Positions 27,805 through 35,815 of a DNA stretch of 53,311 bases are shown piece by piece. Numbering within the stretch: the first letter of the stretch is position 1; each line of letters opens with the position of its first letter. A program made the position numbers and the translations under genes. Source of the DNA: Bacteroidota bacterium (GTDB taxonomy: Bacteria; Bacteroidota; Ignavibacteria; Ignavibacteriales; SURF-24). The stretch spans positions 1 through 53,311 of the forward strand of contig JAUZPB010000019.1 in NCBI GenBank assembly GCA_030706145.1, given 5' to 3'. Under the pieces are notes generated by a model that was not told the DNA's origin, searched no databases, and saw nothing but the letters and a program-made list of their open reading frames with translations.

Positions 27805-29649
27805 ATGGACACTCCGGAAATTATAACTGAACATCGTGAAGAACCTTTATCTCAGGAACTGATTATTGCTCGTTTTAAGACATTTGCAAAGGAGCATTTT
27901 CAGGATTCTGTTAATAAGGATGTTGATTATCTGCAATATATCAAGCAATATGGACAGCTTTATAGCTTTAAACTAGGAGAAGAAAAAAGCGAGCTTTTCA
28001 TACATTATGACGTGGCCCCTTTTTTCTGGCTTTGTGATACTCCCTCCATTCTGAAAATGGAGGAATGGCTTAGAAATGAAAGCAGAGGTAGAATTAGTTC
28101 AGTTGAAGGCTATAAATCAATTAAAGATTTTTATGTCAAATGGGTAATCCTTAAGTCCGAACAGGAAAAAAAATATTATGCTCTTTCGACAATAAAACTA
28201 ATCGAAAGAGAGGTAAACCCTAACAATATACTAAAATTAATTCTTCATGCAGTAATTTTAACTTATGATAGAAAGCTTTATTCTCCTGATAAAGCTATTG
28301 CACTGCTCAACGAATCATTACAAAAACTTCAACAATTAAGAGTCACTGAAGCTGTAAAAAAAAATCTTTCCTATGTGATTACCATATTTACTGCTTTTGC
28401 ATATATGAAGCAAAATGCATTTATGGAGGCAAACCAGGTCCTTAATGAGGCTTTAAGCTTTAATCCAAATGGTATAACTGCAAAGTTTTATCTCGCGCTT
28501 TCTGCTAAAAAAATTGGAGACCACGATTCTGCAATTTCTATACTAGATGAAATTGTCAGCTTTGATAAAGACTTAATTCAATTTGCCGTTGAAAACAATA
28601 ATTTGCCTTTATTGGAGTATTATGCTCATAACGCTATAACTTATAACATATTTTCCGAATATGACTTTGCCGATATGCTCGAGGAAATTGCAGCAATAAT
28701 TAATGCAACTAAAGGACTTGAAAATTTAAGCTATGACCACCTTGGATCTATTGTTATTAAACTTCATGACCTCTTCCTTGAAGAGTTTTATACTGAAGAA
28801 GTAACTAAAACTATCGATTTCCTCGAGAAAGTATATCAGTCACTCACAGGTAACCAAAATGCAATTGTGGCATTTTCAAAACCATTCTTGCGTGAGAAAA
28901 TTACATTCGTGACCGACTCAATTCTGAATTCCATTCGCAAAAAATATGAAGACGAAATAACTGAAAAGTTAGTCCAGTATGATATGGGCATTAACGATAA
29001 TCAGGAAACAATAAAACACCTGACAAAAGAATCTGAAGAAGTAAAGAAAGCTTATCAGAAAAAACTTGAAGATGCCTTAAATGAACTAGAGAAGAATGTG
29101 GCTGACAATATTTCAGCCGTTGAATATAAAATTGAAAACATACAACAAGATAGGAAGTTTGATCCTCAGTCTGCTTTCAACAATTCAATGGTTTATAACA
29201 TTATTGTCACTTTGATGGTTTTTATTGTGGGCGGATTTGTTGGCTGCTATGGTGGCACAATTGAAGATGTTTATAGCTTTAAAGACGTTATGGGCACAGT
29301 TGTAATCTCTGGACTTAAATGGAGTGCAATTACTTTTCTCCTGGGAATTATTATTTGCATGTTTTCAGCTGCATTTGCCTATATAGATAGAATAAATGAA
29401 AAGCAAAGACTATTAAAAAAGATTACTTACTTAAAATCATATAAAGAAAGGGAAACTGAGGTTATTAAAAAAAATAATGAGAAAAAACTAAAATCCTTTC
29501 TCGATAGTTTTGCAGAAAGAATTGAAGAGCATATAAAGAACTGCAATGCACTCCAAAAAGAAAAAGATGAAAGACTGGCAGTTCTGCAGGCAGATGTAGA
29601 TGAAAAGTTAAAAACTTACTCGGAAAAACTTCAGTCTGTTTATACCTGA
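27805..29649 (+). CDS. TPR-like / coiled-coil protein with two membrane helices
   Basis: A 614-aa protein of unknown family. Residues 1-130 form a globular N-domain. About 140-270 is helical with TPR-like pairs (AFMEANQVLNEALSFNPNGITAKFYLALSAKK). About 380-450 is a charged coiled coil (ETIKHLTKESEEVKKAYQKKL). Two hydrophobic segments follow at about 468-490 (YNIIVTLMVFIVGGFVGCY) and 505-533 (WSAITFLLGIIICMFSAAFAY), then a second coiled coil to the C-terminus. The hairpin of membrane helices puts both coiled-coil arms on the same, probably cytoplasmic, side. It lies just upstream of the glycan locus but before that locus's own promoter-like element, so co-regulation is not implied. Confidence 0.75.
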   Translation: MDTPEIITEHREEPLSQELIIARFKTFAKEHFQDSVNKDVDYLQYIKQYGQLYSFKLGEEKSELFIHYDVAPFFWLCDTPSILKMEEWLRNESRGRISSVEGYKSIKDFYVKWVILKSEQEKKYYALSTIKLIEREVNPNNILKLILHAVILTYDRKLYSPDKAIALLNESLQKLQQLRVTEAVKKNLSYVITIFTAFAYMKQNAFMEANQVLNEALSFNPNGITAKFYLALSAKKIGDHDSAISILDEIVSFDKDLIQFAVENNNLPLLEYYAHNAITYNIFSEYDFADMLEEIAAIINATKGLENLSYDHLGSIVIKLHDLFLEEFYTEEVTKTIDFLEKVYQSLTGNQNAIVAFSKPFLREKITFVTDSILNSIRKKYEDEITEKLVQYDMGINDNQETIKHLTKESEEVKKAYQKKLEDALNELEKNVADNISAVEYKIENIQQDRKFDPQSAFNNSMVYNIIVTLMVFIVGGFVGCYGGTIEDVYSFKDVMGTVVISGLKWSAITFLLGIIICMFSAAFAYIDRINEKQRLLKKITYLKSYKERETEVIKKNNEKKLKSFLDSFAERIEEHIKNCNALQKEKDERLAVLQADVDEKLKTYSEKLQSVYT

Positions 29650-29760
29650 TCATTTCAAACCCATAGGCCCTTCCCTTTTTTTTCTATAAACTTTACTCTC
29701 TCGACTGAACAAATAACAAACAATTCGACCAATATATATCCTTTAAACTCGAATATAATG

Positions 29761-29778
29761 TTGGCTAAAATTAGCCAA
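29761..29778. promoter_or_regulatory. Inverted repeat, putative activator-binding site 1
   Basis: TTGGCTAA-AA-TTAGCCAA is a perfect 8-bp inverted repeat with a 2-nt spacer. Its centre lies 72 bp upstream of the GG of a sigma-54-like element. A matching repeat with nearly the same spacing occurs at 48485-48500. Assignment as an enhancer-binding-protein site is inferred. Confidence 0.55.
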
Positions 29779-29839
29779 GATTTCACCTTTCTACTACTAA
29801 ACTATCAGTAATTTCAAGAAAAATAGGCTTTTATCAAGT

Positions 29840-29854
29840 TGGAATGATTTTGGT
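29840..29854 (+). promoter_or_regulatory. Sigma-54-like promoter element 1 (glycan locus)
   Basis: TGGAATGATTTTGGT fits the -24/-12 spacing of sigma-54 promoters (GG, ten bases, GT in place of GC). The -12 C is replaced by T, so the match is imperfect. The same element and spacing occurs at 48560-48574. Predicted transcription start near 29866, giving a leader of about 180 nt. Confidence 0.4.
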
Positions 29855-29962
29855 GCATGATAATTGTACTTACGTCCTAATTGAAATGGATAATATACTG
29901 ATAATATCAAATCAGACGCTTTAAGGATCTTTTTCCATTTTGAATAATTCTCATACTATAAA

Positions 29963-29986
29963 AAAAGGATTTTTGACAATCCTTTT
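29963..29986. terminator. Leader hairpin, possible attenuator
   Basis: AAAAGGATT (29963-29971) and AATCCTTTT (29978-29986) form a 9-bp stem with a 6-nt loop, 60 bp before the aminotransferase start and downstream of the putative promoter. On the + strand it could attenuate read-through; on the minus strand it is followed by a longer T-run. Confidence 0.45.
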
Positions 29987-30046
29987 AATATTGGCCCTAA
30001 AGCTTTGGATCTCTTACGATTTTATTTATTTAACTGTTTGGTAACC

Positions 30047-31141
30047 ATGGAATTTTATAATACTAATATTTCTAAGGAATCATTTGCTTTAGCTAATGAA
30101 GTTTTTTCTTCAACATATCTTAGCGCAGGCAAAATGGCGGCAAGATTTGAAACAGAACTAAACAGAAAATTAGGCCTGGAAAACCCTGTAAGTGTAAATA
30201 GTGGAACTTCAGCCTTACATCTGGCTTTATCAGTAGCTAAAATCGGGAGAGATGATGAGGTAATATTATCTCCGCAGACATTTGTCGCAACAGGAATGGT
30301 AATCTTGATGCAAGGAGCAAAACCTGTGTTTGCTGATATTCAATATGAAACTGGTAATATTGACCCTTCTTCAATTAAAGATAAGATTACTTCCAAAACA
30401 AAAGCCATTTTACCGGTGCACTGGGGTGGATACCCCTGCGATATGGACGAAATAAATGAAATTGCATCCAAAAACGGAGCGCTCGTAATTGAAGATGCTG
30501 CCCATGCTTTAGGCGCCAAATACAAAAATAAACCTATTGGTTCAATTTCACAGTTTACTGCCTTTTCATTCCAGGCAATAAAACATTTAACCACAGGTGA
30601 TGGCGGAGCCCTTTGTTGTAAAAATACGGAAGACTATGAATTAGCAAAAAAATGCAGGTGGTTCGGTATTGATAGGGAAAACTCTAGTCCATCAATACTT
30701 GGAGAAAGGATCTATGATATTAATGAAATTGGATATAAGTATCACCTAAATGACCTTGCCAGCGCCATTGGCTTAGGAAATCTGCAAACAATAGATAACA
30801 TAGTAAATAAGCACATAACAATTGCTAATAAATACAAAACTGAATTAAAAGACGTTCCTGGCTTGAAACTATTAAACTATTCAGCAGACAGGGAGAGCTC
30901 TTACTGGCTCTTTACTGTACTAGTCGAAAAAAGAGAGGAATTTATTAGGGCATTAAAAGACCGTGGTGTACCAACATCTGTTGTTCATCAAAGGATTGAT
31001 AGAAATTCAATTTTCGGAATTACACCTGGTTTATATAATCAGGAGAAGTTTGATTCTCATCAAATTTCAATTCCAATCCATAACGGTTTAACTGAAGCAG
31101 ATGTTGAGCAAGTAATTAAAGCGGTAAAAGAAGGCTGGTAA
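30047..31141 (+). CDS. DegT/DnrJ/EryC1/StrS-family sugar aminotransferase
   Basis: A 364-aa PLP enzyme that aminates a nucleotide-linked keto-sugar. Motifs: VSVNSGTSALHLAL (cofactor phosphate loop), VIEDAAHALGA (Asp/His contacting PLP) and the Schiff-base lysine K179 in QAIKHLTTGDGGAL. The C-terminal DRGVPTSVVHQRIDRN is typical of the family. The ATG at 30047 gives a normal N-terminus (MEFYNTN); a TTG-initiated 14-residue extension from 30005 is less likely. First gene of an about 18-kb same-strand run. No 4,6-dehydratase is present in the locus, so the keto-sugar must come from elsewhere. Confidence 0.93.
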   Translation: MEFYNTNISKESFALANEVFSSTYLSAGKMAARFETELNRKLGLENPVSVNSGTSALHLALSVAKIGRDDEVILSPQTFVATGMVILMQGAKPVFADIQYETGNIDPSSIKDKITSKTKAILPVHWGGYPCDMDEINEIASKNGALVIEDAAHALGAKYKNKPIGSISQFTAFSFQAIKHLTTGDGGALCCKNTEDYELAKKCRWFGIDRENSSPSILGERIYDINEIGYKYHLNDLASAIGLGNLQTIDNIVNKHITIANKYKTELKDVPGLKLLNYSADRESSYWLFTVLVEKREEFIRALKDRGVPTSVVHQRIDRNSIFGITPGLYNQEKFDSHQISIPIHNGLTEADVEQVIKAVKEGW

Positions 31142-31149
31142 AATAAACT

Positions 31150-31746
31150 ATGTCTGAAAATCTATTCTTTAATAAGTCCGACCTTTTGTATTGCGGAGAA
31201 AATGTAATTATCGGCAAAACTGTGCGTATTAGAAGACCAGAATTGGTTTCAATTGGGGATAATACAATAATTGATGACTTTACATATATATCTTGTAAGC
31301 TGAATATAGGAAATTATTGTCATATTGCATCAAATGTTAATATGAGCGGTGGCAATGGGGAAATAATTATTGGCGATTTTGTGGGTATCGCTTCAGGCTG
31401 CTCTCTTCACCCTTGCTCTTCTGATTATCTCATTGCTTCACTTGATTTGCCATCTGTACCACCCAAATATAGGTTCGGTGGACAATGCGAGACAATTTTT
31501 ATTGAAGATTACGTCTTACTGGGGGCAAACACTGTTGTCCTTCCAGGAGTTAAGCTGCCAGAAGGTTTTGCCTCAGCTGCTCATTCAACAATATCTAAAA
31601 AAGAATATTCTCCTTGGACATTATATGGCGGGTTAAATGCTTCAAAAATAATTCACAGATCTCCTAAAAAATTGAAAAATGTAATTCAACAAATGAAAGA
31701 CGATGGAGTATATGATGGAAACAAAAATAATAGATATACTAAATAG
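31150..31746 (+). CDS. Left-handed beta-helix (hexapeptide) acyltransferase
   Basis: A 198-aa protein with hexapeptide-repeat turns (VIIGKTVRI, VSIGDNTIIDDF, IIIGDFVGIASGC, IFIEDYVLLGANTVVLPGV), the fold of the WbbJ/maltose O-acetyltransferase group. It starts 8 bp after the aminotransferase, so N-acylation of the new amino sugar is the most natural role, although O-acylation cannot be excluded. With an ACP and an AMP ligase directly behind it, the donor could be an unusual acyl group rather than acetyl-CoA. Its last 32 bp overlap the ACP gene. Confidence 0.88.
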   Translation: MSENLFFNKSDLLYCGENVIIGKTVRIRRPELVSIGDNTIIDDFTYISCKLNIGNYCHIASNVNMSGGNGEIIIGDFVGIASGCSLHPCSSDYLIASLDLPSVPPKYRFGGQCETIFIEDYVLLGANTVVLPGVKLPEGFASAAHSTISKKEYSPWTLYGGLNASKIIHRSPKKLKNVIQQMKDDGVYDGNKNNRYTK

Positions 31747-31966
31747 CATTCTATTGTCAAAGAATAAAGAAATAATTACTGATCTTGAGGAAAAGGTTTC
31801 TCTAAGAAATGATTTGGGCTTTGATTCGCTTGACCTGGCTACTTTATCAGTGAGAATTGAAGATGAGTTTGGTATTGATATCTTTGAGGAAAAAATTATC
31901 GATAAAATAAGTGAATTATTAACAATATTGCATAACAATGAAGAATTTTTGGGTCGATCCAAATAA
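31715..31966 (+). CDS. Acyl carrier protein
   Basis: An 83-aa acidic four-helix carrier protein. The phosphopantetheine attachment serine is S38 in LGFDSLDLATL, followed by the expected acidic helix (RIEDEFGIDIFEE). GGAG at 31705-31708, six bases before ATG 31715, favours this start; ATGs at 31703 and 31712 are alternatives. The gene begins inside the acyltransferase and ends inside the ligase, indicating translational coupling. It is a dedicated rather than primary ACP, because no other fatty-acid-synthesis genes lie nearby. Confidence 0.9.
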   Translation: METKIIDILNSILLSKNKEIITDLEEKVSLRNDLGFDSLDLATLSVRIEDEFGIDIFEEKIIDKISELLTILHNNEEFLGRSK

Positions 31967-33173
31967 TAACATAAATATCTCCTATGAAAATTTCTTCAAT
32001 GAACTAAGGTCAATTGATCAGGTTAATAAAATAATTTGTAATAGGGATCCTTATCGGGGGTTTTTGGAGATCTTAGCCAGTTTGTATTGCAACGAAGTAA
32101 TAACAATTCTTGATTACAATCTGTCAGTTACTGAAAGATCAAAATTATCAATTAATAAAGAAGATTTTGATAAGAAGATAAAGATACAGCCTTTACATAT
32201 AGGTAGCCTTAATGATTTTATTGAGAAAATGTCTAAAAATTCCGAGTGGAGATTAAAGCTTTACACGTCTGGAACTACAGGTATACCTAAAAGTATTATT
32301 CATGACTTTAATAGCTTAACAAGAAATGTAAAAGTTAACCCCAGATATAAGGATAATATTTGGGCTCTATTGTATAATCCGACTCATATTGCAGGAATTC
32401 AGGTATTTTTTCAAGCTTTCCTAAATCAGAATACAATTATTAATTTGTATAATTATGAATTACAGAACATTGAAAAAGCACTAATTTCCCATAAAGTTAC
32501 ACACATTTCAGCTACACCAACTTTTTATAAGGCTATTCTCCCGCATTTGGCAAAAACAAATCCAAATATAGTACAAATAACCTCTGGTGGTGAAAGGTAT
32601 TGCTTTGATATTCAAAATAGTTTATCAGTGTATTTCCCAAATGCAAACTTCAAAAATATTTATGCATCAACAGAAGCATGCGCTATACTCAGTTCAAATG
32701 GAGAAATATTTAATATTGATGAAGCTTTAACAAATGGAATAAAGATCTCTGAAAATAAGGAAATATTGATCAAAAAATACTTGGTCGGAGATTCTGAAAA
32801 GTTAAAGATTATAGACGATTGGTATTATACTGGGGATTTTGTCGAGATGGTGGACCAAAAAAGATTTAAAATAATCTCCAGAGAAAGTGACACTGTTAAT
32901 GTTGGTGGCTATAGAGTCGATATTATTGAGATTGAGGATTCTATAAAAAATATTGAGGGAGTTAAAGACGTTCAGATAATCCCTAGGAAGAACTCCTTAA
33001 CTGGTAATATCTTAGAAGCTAGAATAATCAAGGATACTTTTCTTGATGAAAAACAATTTAAGCAAATGATATTTGATAGATTATTTAAGTTGCACCAACC
33101 ATGGAAAGTGCCCCGCATTATTTCATTTGTAAACAATTTTGAAATCTCTAGAACTCTTAAGAAGAAGAAATGA
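31938..33173 (+). CDS. AMP-forming acyl ligase (ANL superfamily)
   Basis: A 411-aa adenylate-forming enzyme that would activate a carboxylic acid and probably load it on the neighbouring ACP. Core motif A3 is LYTSGTTGIPKSI at residues 109-121. YASTEAC (A5-like), DWYYTGDFVE (A7) and SRESDTVNVGGYRVDIIEIE (A8) are all present in order. The protein is short for the family (usually 450-550) and ends ISRTLKKKK, so the A10 lysine is probably K410, one residue from the C-terminus. It overlaps the ACP by 29 bp and the SDR by 4 bp. Confidence 0.9.
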   Translation: MKNFWVDPNNNINISYENFFNELRSIDQVNKIICNRDPYRGFLEILASLYCNEVITILDYNLSVTERSKLSINKEDFDKKIKIQPLHIGSLNDFIEKMSKNSEWRLKLYTSGTTGIPKSIIHDFNSLTRNVKVNPRYKDNIWALLYNPTHIAGIQVFFQAFLNQNTIINLYNYELQNIEKALISHKVTHISATPTFYKAILPHLAKTNPNIVQITSGGERYCFDIQNSLSVYFPNANFKNIYASTEACAILSSNGEIFNIDEALTNGIKISENKEILIKKYLVGDSEKLKIIDDWYYTGDFVEMVDQKRFKIISRESDTVNVGGYRVDIIEIEDSIKNIEGVKDVQIIPRKNSLTGNILEARIIKDTFLDEKQFKQMIFDRLFKLHQPWKVPRIISFVNNFEISRTLKKKK

Positions 33174-33895
33174 AAACAACTCTGATAACTGGTGTCTCAA
33201 GAGGCTTAGGTGCTGAAATAGCAGAGCAAGTCATTAATAAAAATGACGCTTTTGTGATTGGAATAAGCCGGACTTTCTCTGATGAAGTTAAATGTTTAGC
33301 AGAAAAGTATCCGGATAATTTTATGCACATTGCCTTTGATTTATCCGATTATGAAAATCTGAAGAATATCTATTGGAATACTTTGAAGAAGATCGGTCAA
33401 ATTGAATCTGTTATACATAATGCCGCATATGCCTATGATGATTTAGTATCCAATGCAAATATTCAAACCTTGGAATATATGTATAAAGTAAATGTCTTAT
33501 CTCCGATTATACTGACTAAGTATTCAATCCGGGATATGTTATTGAATAATATTAAAGGTTCAATTGTATTTGTAACATCAATAAGTGCTCATAAAGGATT
33601 TAAGGGACTTTCAATGTATGCTTCCACAAAAGGTGCACTTGAGGCTTTTTCAAAGAACGTTGCGAAAGAATGGGGAGCAAAAGGTATTAGATCTAATTGT
33701 GTGTGTCCAGGTTTTATGGAAACTGAAATGAGTTCTAATATATCTTCTGAAATGAAAATGAAAATATTCAACAGAACATCATTAAAAAAAGCAACAGATA
33801 TAAAATCGGTGGCTAGTTCAGTAGCCTTTTTGACTTCAGATGAGTCAAATTCTATTACCGGTCAAACTATTATTGTTGATTGCGGTACAATTTGA
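33170..33895 (+). CDS. Short-chain dehydrogenase, 3-oxoacyl-ACP reductase-like
   Basis: A 241-aa classical SDR. The cofactor motif TGVSRGLG is at residues 7-14 and HNAAYAY (NAG-equivalent) at 83-89. The catalytic Ser-Tyr-Lys set is S137, Y150 and K154 in SMYASTKGA. The C-terminus SNSITGQTIIVDCG is FabG-like. The start codon overlaps the ligase stop (ATGA). Next to an ACP and an acyl ligase, reduction of a 3-keto acyl-ACP to a hydroxyacyl group is the likely job; a sugar-nucleotide substrate is the alternative. Confidence 0.9.
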   Translation: MKTTLITGVSRGLGAEIAEQVINKNDAFVIGISRTFSDEVKCLAEKYPDNFMHIAFDLSDYENLKNIYWNTLKKIGQIESVIHNAAYAYDDLVSNANIQTLEYMYKVNVLSPIILTKYSIRDMLLNNIKGSIVFVTSISAHKGFKGLSMYASTKGALEAFSKNVAKEWGAKGIRSNCVCPGFMETEMSSNISSEMKMKIFNRTSLKKATDIKSVASSVAFLTSDESNSITGQTIIVDCGTI

Positions 33896-33912
33896 AATAA
33901 AGGATTATCTAT

Positions 33913-34833
33913 ATGAAAATATTAGTACTTGGCGGACATGGATTTTTAGGAAAACATGTTGTGGAAATATTATCAAAGTCTGGGCATACTGCAATTCCGG
34001 TTTCACGCAAAGAGGGAATTGACCTGCAAAACTATGAAATTACAAAAAAGTGTTTTACTGAAATTAATCCATCAGTAATTATCAATTGTGCTGCTCATGT
34101 TGGTAGTGTTCATTATGTGAACAAATTTGCTGCCAATGTTATCAATGACAACGTACAAATTGCTCTAAATGTATATAGAGCATTATCCGAAGTATTGCCT
34201 AATGCATTAATTATTAATCCACTATCAAATTGCTCTTATCCGGGAGATGCTAATATTCATTATGAACCTGATTGGTGGAAGGGAGAAGTGCATGAATCAG
34301 TTTTCTCATATGGTAATTCAAAGAAAATAATATATGTATTATCACAATGTTATAAAAAACAGTATGGAATCAACTCTATTAATTATTTAGTCCCGAATGC
34401 CTTTGGTCCAGGTGATTATATAGATCCTAATAAAGTACATGCACTAAATGGAATGATTATTAGAATGATTCAAGCTAAAAGAAATAATATTAAACAATTC
34501 GAAATTTGGGGTTCAGGCTCCCCAATCAGGGAATGGGGATTTATAAAAGATATTGCCCAGATTTTGGCACAAAGTGTAAATTTACAAGATTCACAAATAT
34601 ACCCTGTAAATATTGCCCAAAATAAGGGCTATTCGATAAAAGAGTCAGCAGAAATGATTTCAGAGCTCCTTGGTTATAAAGGTGAGATAGAGTATAACTT
34701 AAATTATCAAGATGGAGCTCCAGTGAAAATATTGGATGCCAGAAAATTCAGAGAGTTATTTCCAGATTTCAAATTTATTGCACATAAAGATGGTATTAAA
34801 GAAACAATAGAATACTATAACGCTATTTTATAG
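33913..34833 (+). CDS. NAD-dependent epimerase/reductase, GDP-L-fucose synthase-like
   Basis: A 306-aa extended SDR. The Rossmann motif GGHGFLG is at residues 7-13. The family catalytic pair reads S105 and C107 in NPLSNCSYP, with Y133 and K137 in SYGNSKK. The region VPNAFGPGDYIDPNKVHAL matches the substrate loop of GDP-L-fucose synthases, which turn a 4-keto-6-deoxy sugar nucleotide into its epimerised, reduced form. Length fits (about 310). The real nucleotide sugar is not known. Gap to the SDR: 17 bp. Confidence 0.85.
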   Translation: MKILVLGGHGFLGKHVVEILSKSGHTAIPVSRKEGIDLQNYEITKKCFTEINPSVIINCAAHVGSVHYVNKFAANVINDNVQIALNVYRALSEVLPNALIINPLSNCSYPGDANIHYEPDWWKGEVHESVFSYGNSKKIIYVLSQCYKKQYGINSINYLVPNAFGPGDYIDPNKVHALNGMIIRMIQAKRNNIKQFEIWGSGSPIREWGFIKDIAQILAQSVNLQDSQIYPVNIAQNKGYSIKESAEMISELLGYKGEIEYNLNYQDGAPVKILDARKFRELFPDFKFIAHKDGIKETIEYYNAIL

Positions 34834-34841
34834 GAGTGAGA

Positions 34842-35768
34842 ATGCGAATATTAGTAACTGGTGGAGCCGGATATGTTGGTTCAGTTCTAGTCCCTCTGCT
34901 ACTTAGTCGAGGCTATCAAATAAGGGTTTATGATAATTTGATGTATGGAGGCGAAAGTTTATTGCCACTATTTACAAATAGTAATTTTGAGTTCGTAAAA
35001 GGGGATGTAAGAGACATGAACTCAATAAAAATAGCTGCTAAAGGATGTGATGCAATTATTCATTTAGCAGCAATTGTAGGATACCCGGCTTGTAGGAAAA
35101 ATCCTGCGCTTGCTCAATCTATTAATTATGATGGAACAAGATCTGTCCTGCAGGTCTCAGATGGACGTACAATACTGTTTGCTTCAACTGGCAGTAATTA
35201 TGGAAGTGTGGCTGACTCTGTTTGTACTGAAGATACTCCCTTAAATCCACTGAGTTTATATGGAACTAGCAAAACAGAAGCAGAAAGATTATTGTTAGAT
35301 GCGGGAAATGTGATTGCATATAGATTCGCTACTGCCTTTGGGGTCTCTTCCAGATTAAGACTCGACTTGATGATAAATGACTTTACTTATAAAGCGAAAA
35401 CACAACAATACTTGGTTATATATGAAAAAAATGTGATGAGGACATTCATACATGTGTACGATATGGCTAGGTCCTTTTTATTCGGAATTGAAAATATGGG
35501 CAAGATGAGAGGAGAAGTGTATAATGTCGGCTCAGAGAAGATGAATTATAGTAAACAACAAATTTGTGATATAATAAAACAAAAAACTGAATGTTATGTA
35601 CATTATGCTGATATAGGCGAAGATGTTGACAAAAGAGATTACGTGGTAAGCTATAAGAAAATTAATGAATTAGGATATGATACATCAATAACTGTGGAAG
35701 AAGGTGTAGATGAACTATTAAAGGCTCTTTCTGTTATTGAATCTCGTGAAAAATACTCAAATGCTTAA
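34842..35768 (+). CDS. NAD-dependent sugar epimerase/dehydratase
   Basis: A 308-aa extended SDR with TGGAGYVG at residues 6-13, the FASTGSNYG segment (115-121) and the Y140-x3-K144 pair in SLYGTSKTEAE. It resembles the UDP-glucose 4-epimerase-like group, without enough specificity signal to name a substrate. AGGAG at 34832-34836 favours ATG 34842 over the GTG at 34836. It starts 8 bp after the fucose-synthase-like gene, so the two probably act in sequence on one nucleotide sugar. Confidence 0.88.
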   Translation: MRILVTGGAGYVGSVLVPLLLSRGYQIRVYDNLMYGGESLLPLFTNSNFEFVKGDVRDMNSIKIAAKGCDAIIHLAAIVGYPACRKNPALAQSINYDGTRSVLQVSDGRTILFASTGSNYGSVADSVCTEDTPLNPLSLYGTSKTEAERLLLDAGNVIAYRFATAFGVSSRLRLDLMINDFTYKAKTQQYLVIYEKNVMRTFIHVYDMARSFLFGIENMGKMRGEVYNVGSEKMNYSKQQICDIIKQKTECYVHYADIGEDVDKRDYVVSYKKINELGYDTSITVEEGVDELLKALSVIESREKYSNA

Positions 35769-35815
35769 AAAGATATACCCTTAGTAAACAAAAATAAAAT
35801 TGAATATTAAATAGT

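Larger units (their letters stand above)
29650..30046. other. 397-bp regulatory interval before the glycan locus
   Basis: No ORF. It carries an inverted repeat (29761-29778), a sigma-54-like element (29840-29854) followed by ATTGTACT (29863-29870), and a leader hairpin (29963-29986), each listed separately. Confidence 0.6.

Noticed and set aside
33100-33173. AMP ligase apparently lacking the A10 catalytic lysine
   Set aside because: An alignment of the end ISRTLKKKK to the usual PRTxxGK places K410 at the A10 position, so loss cannot be claimed; the protein is only very short after it.
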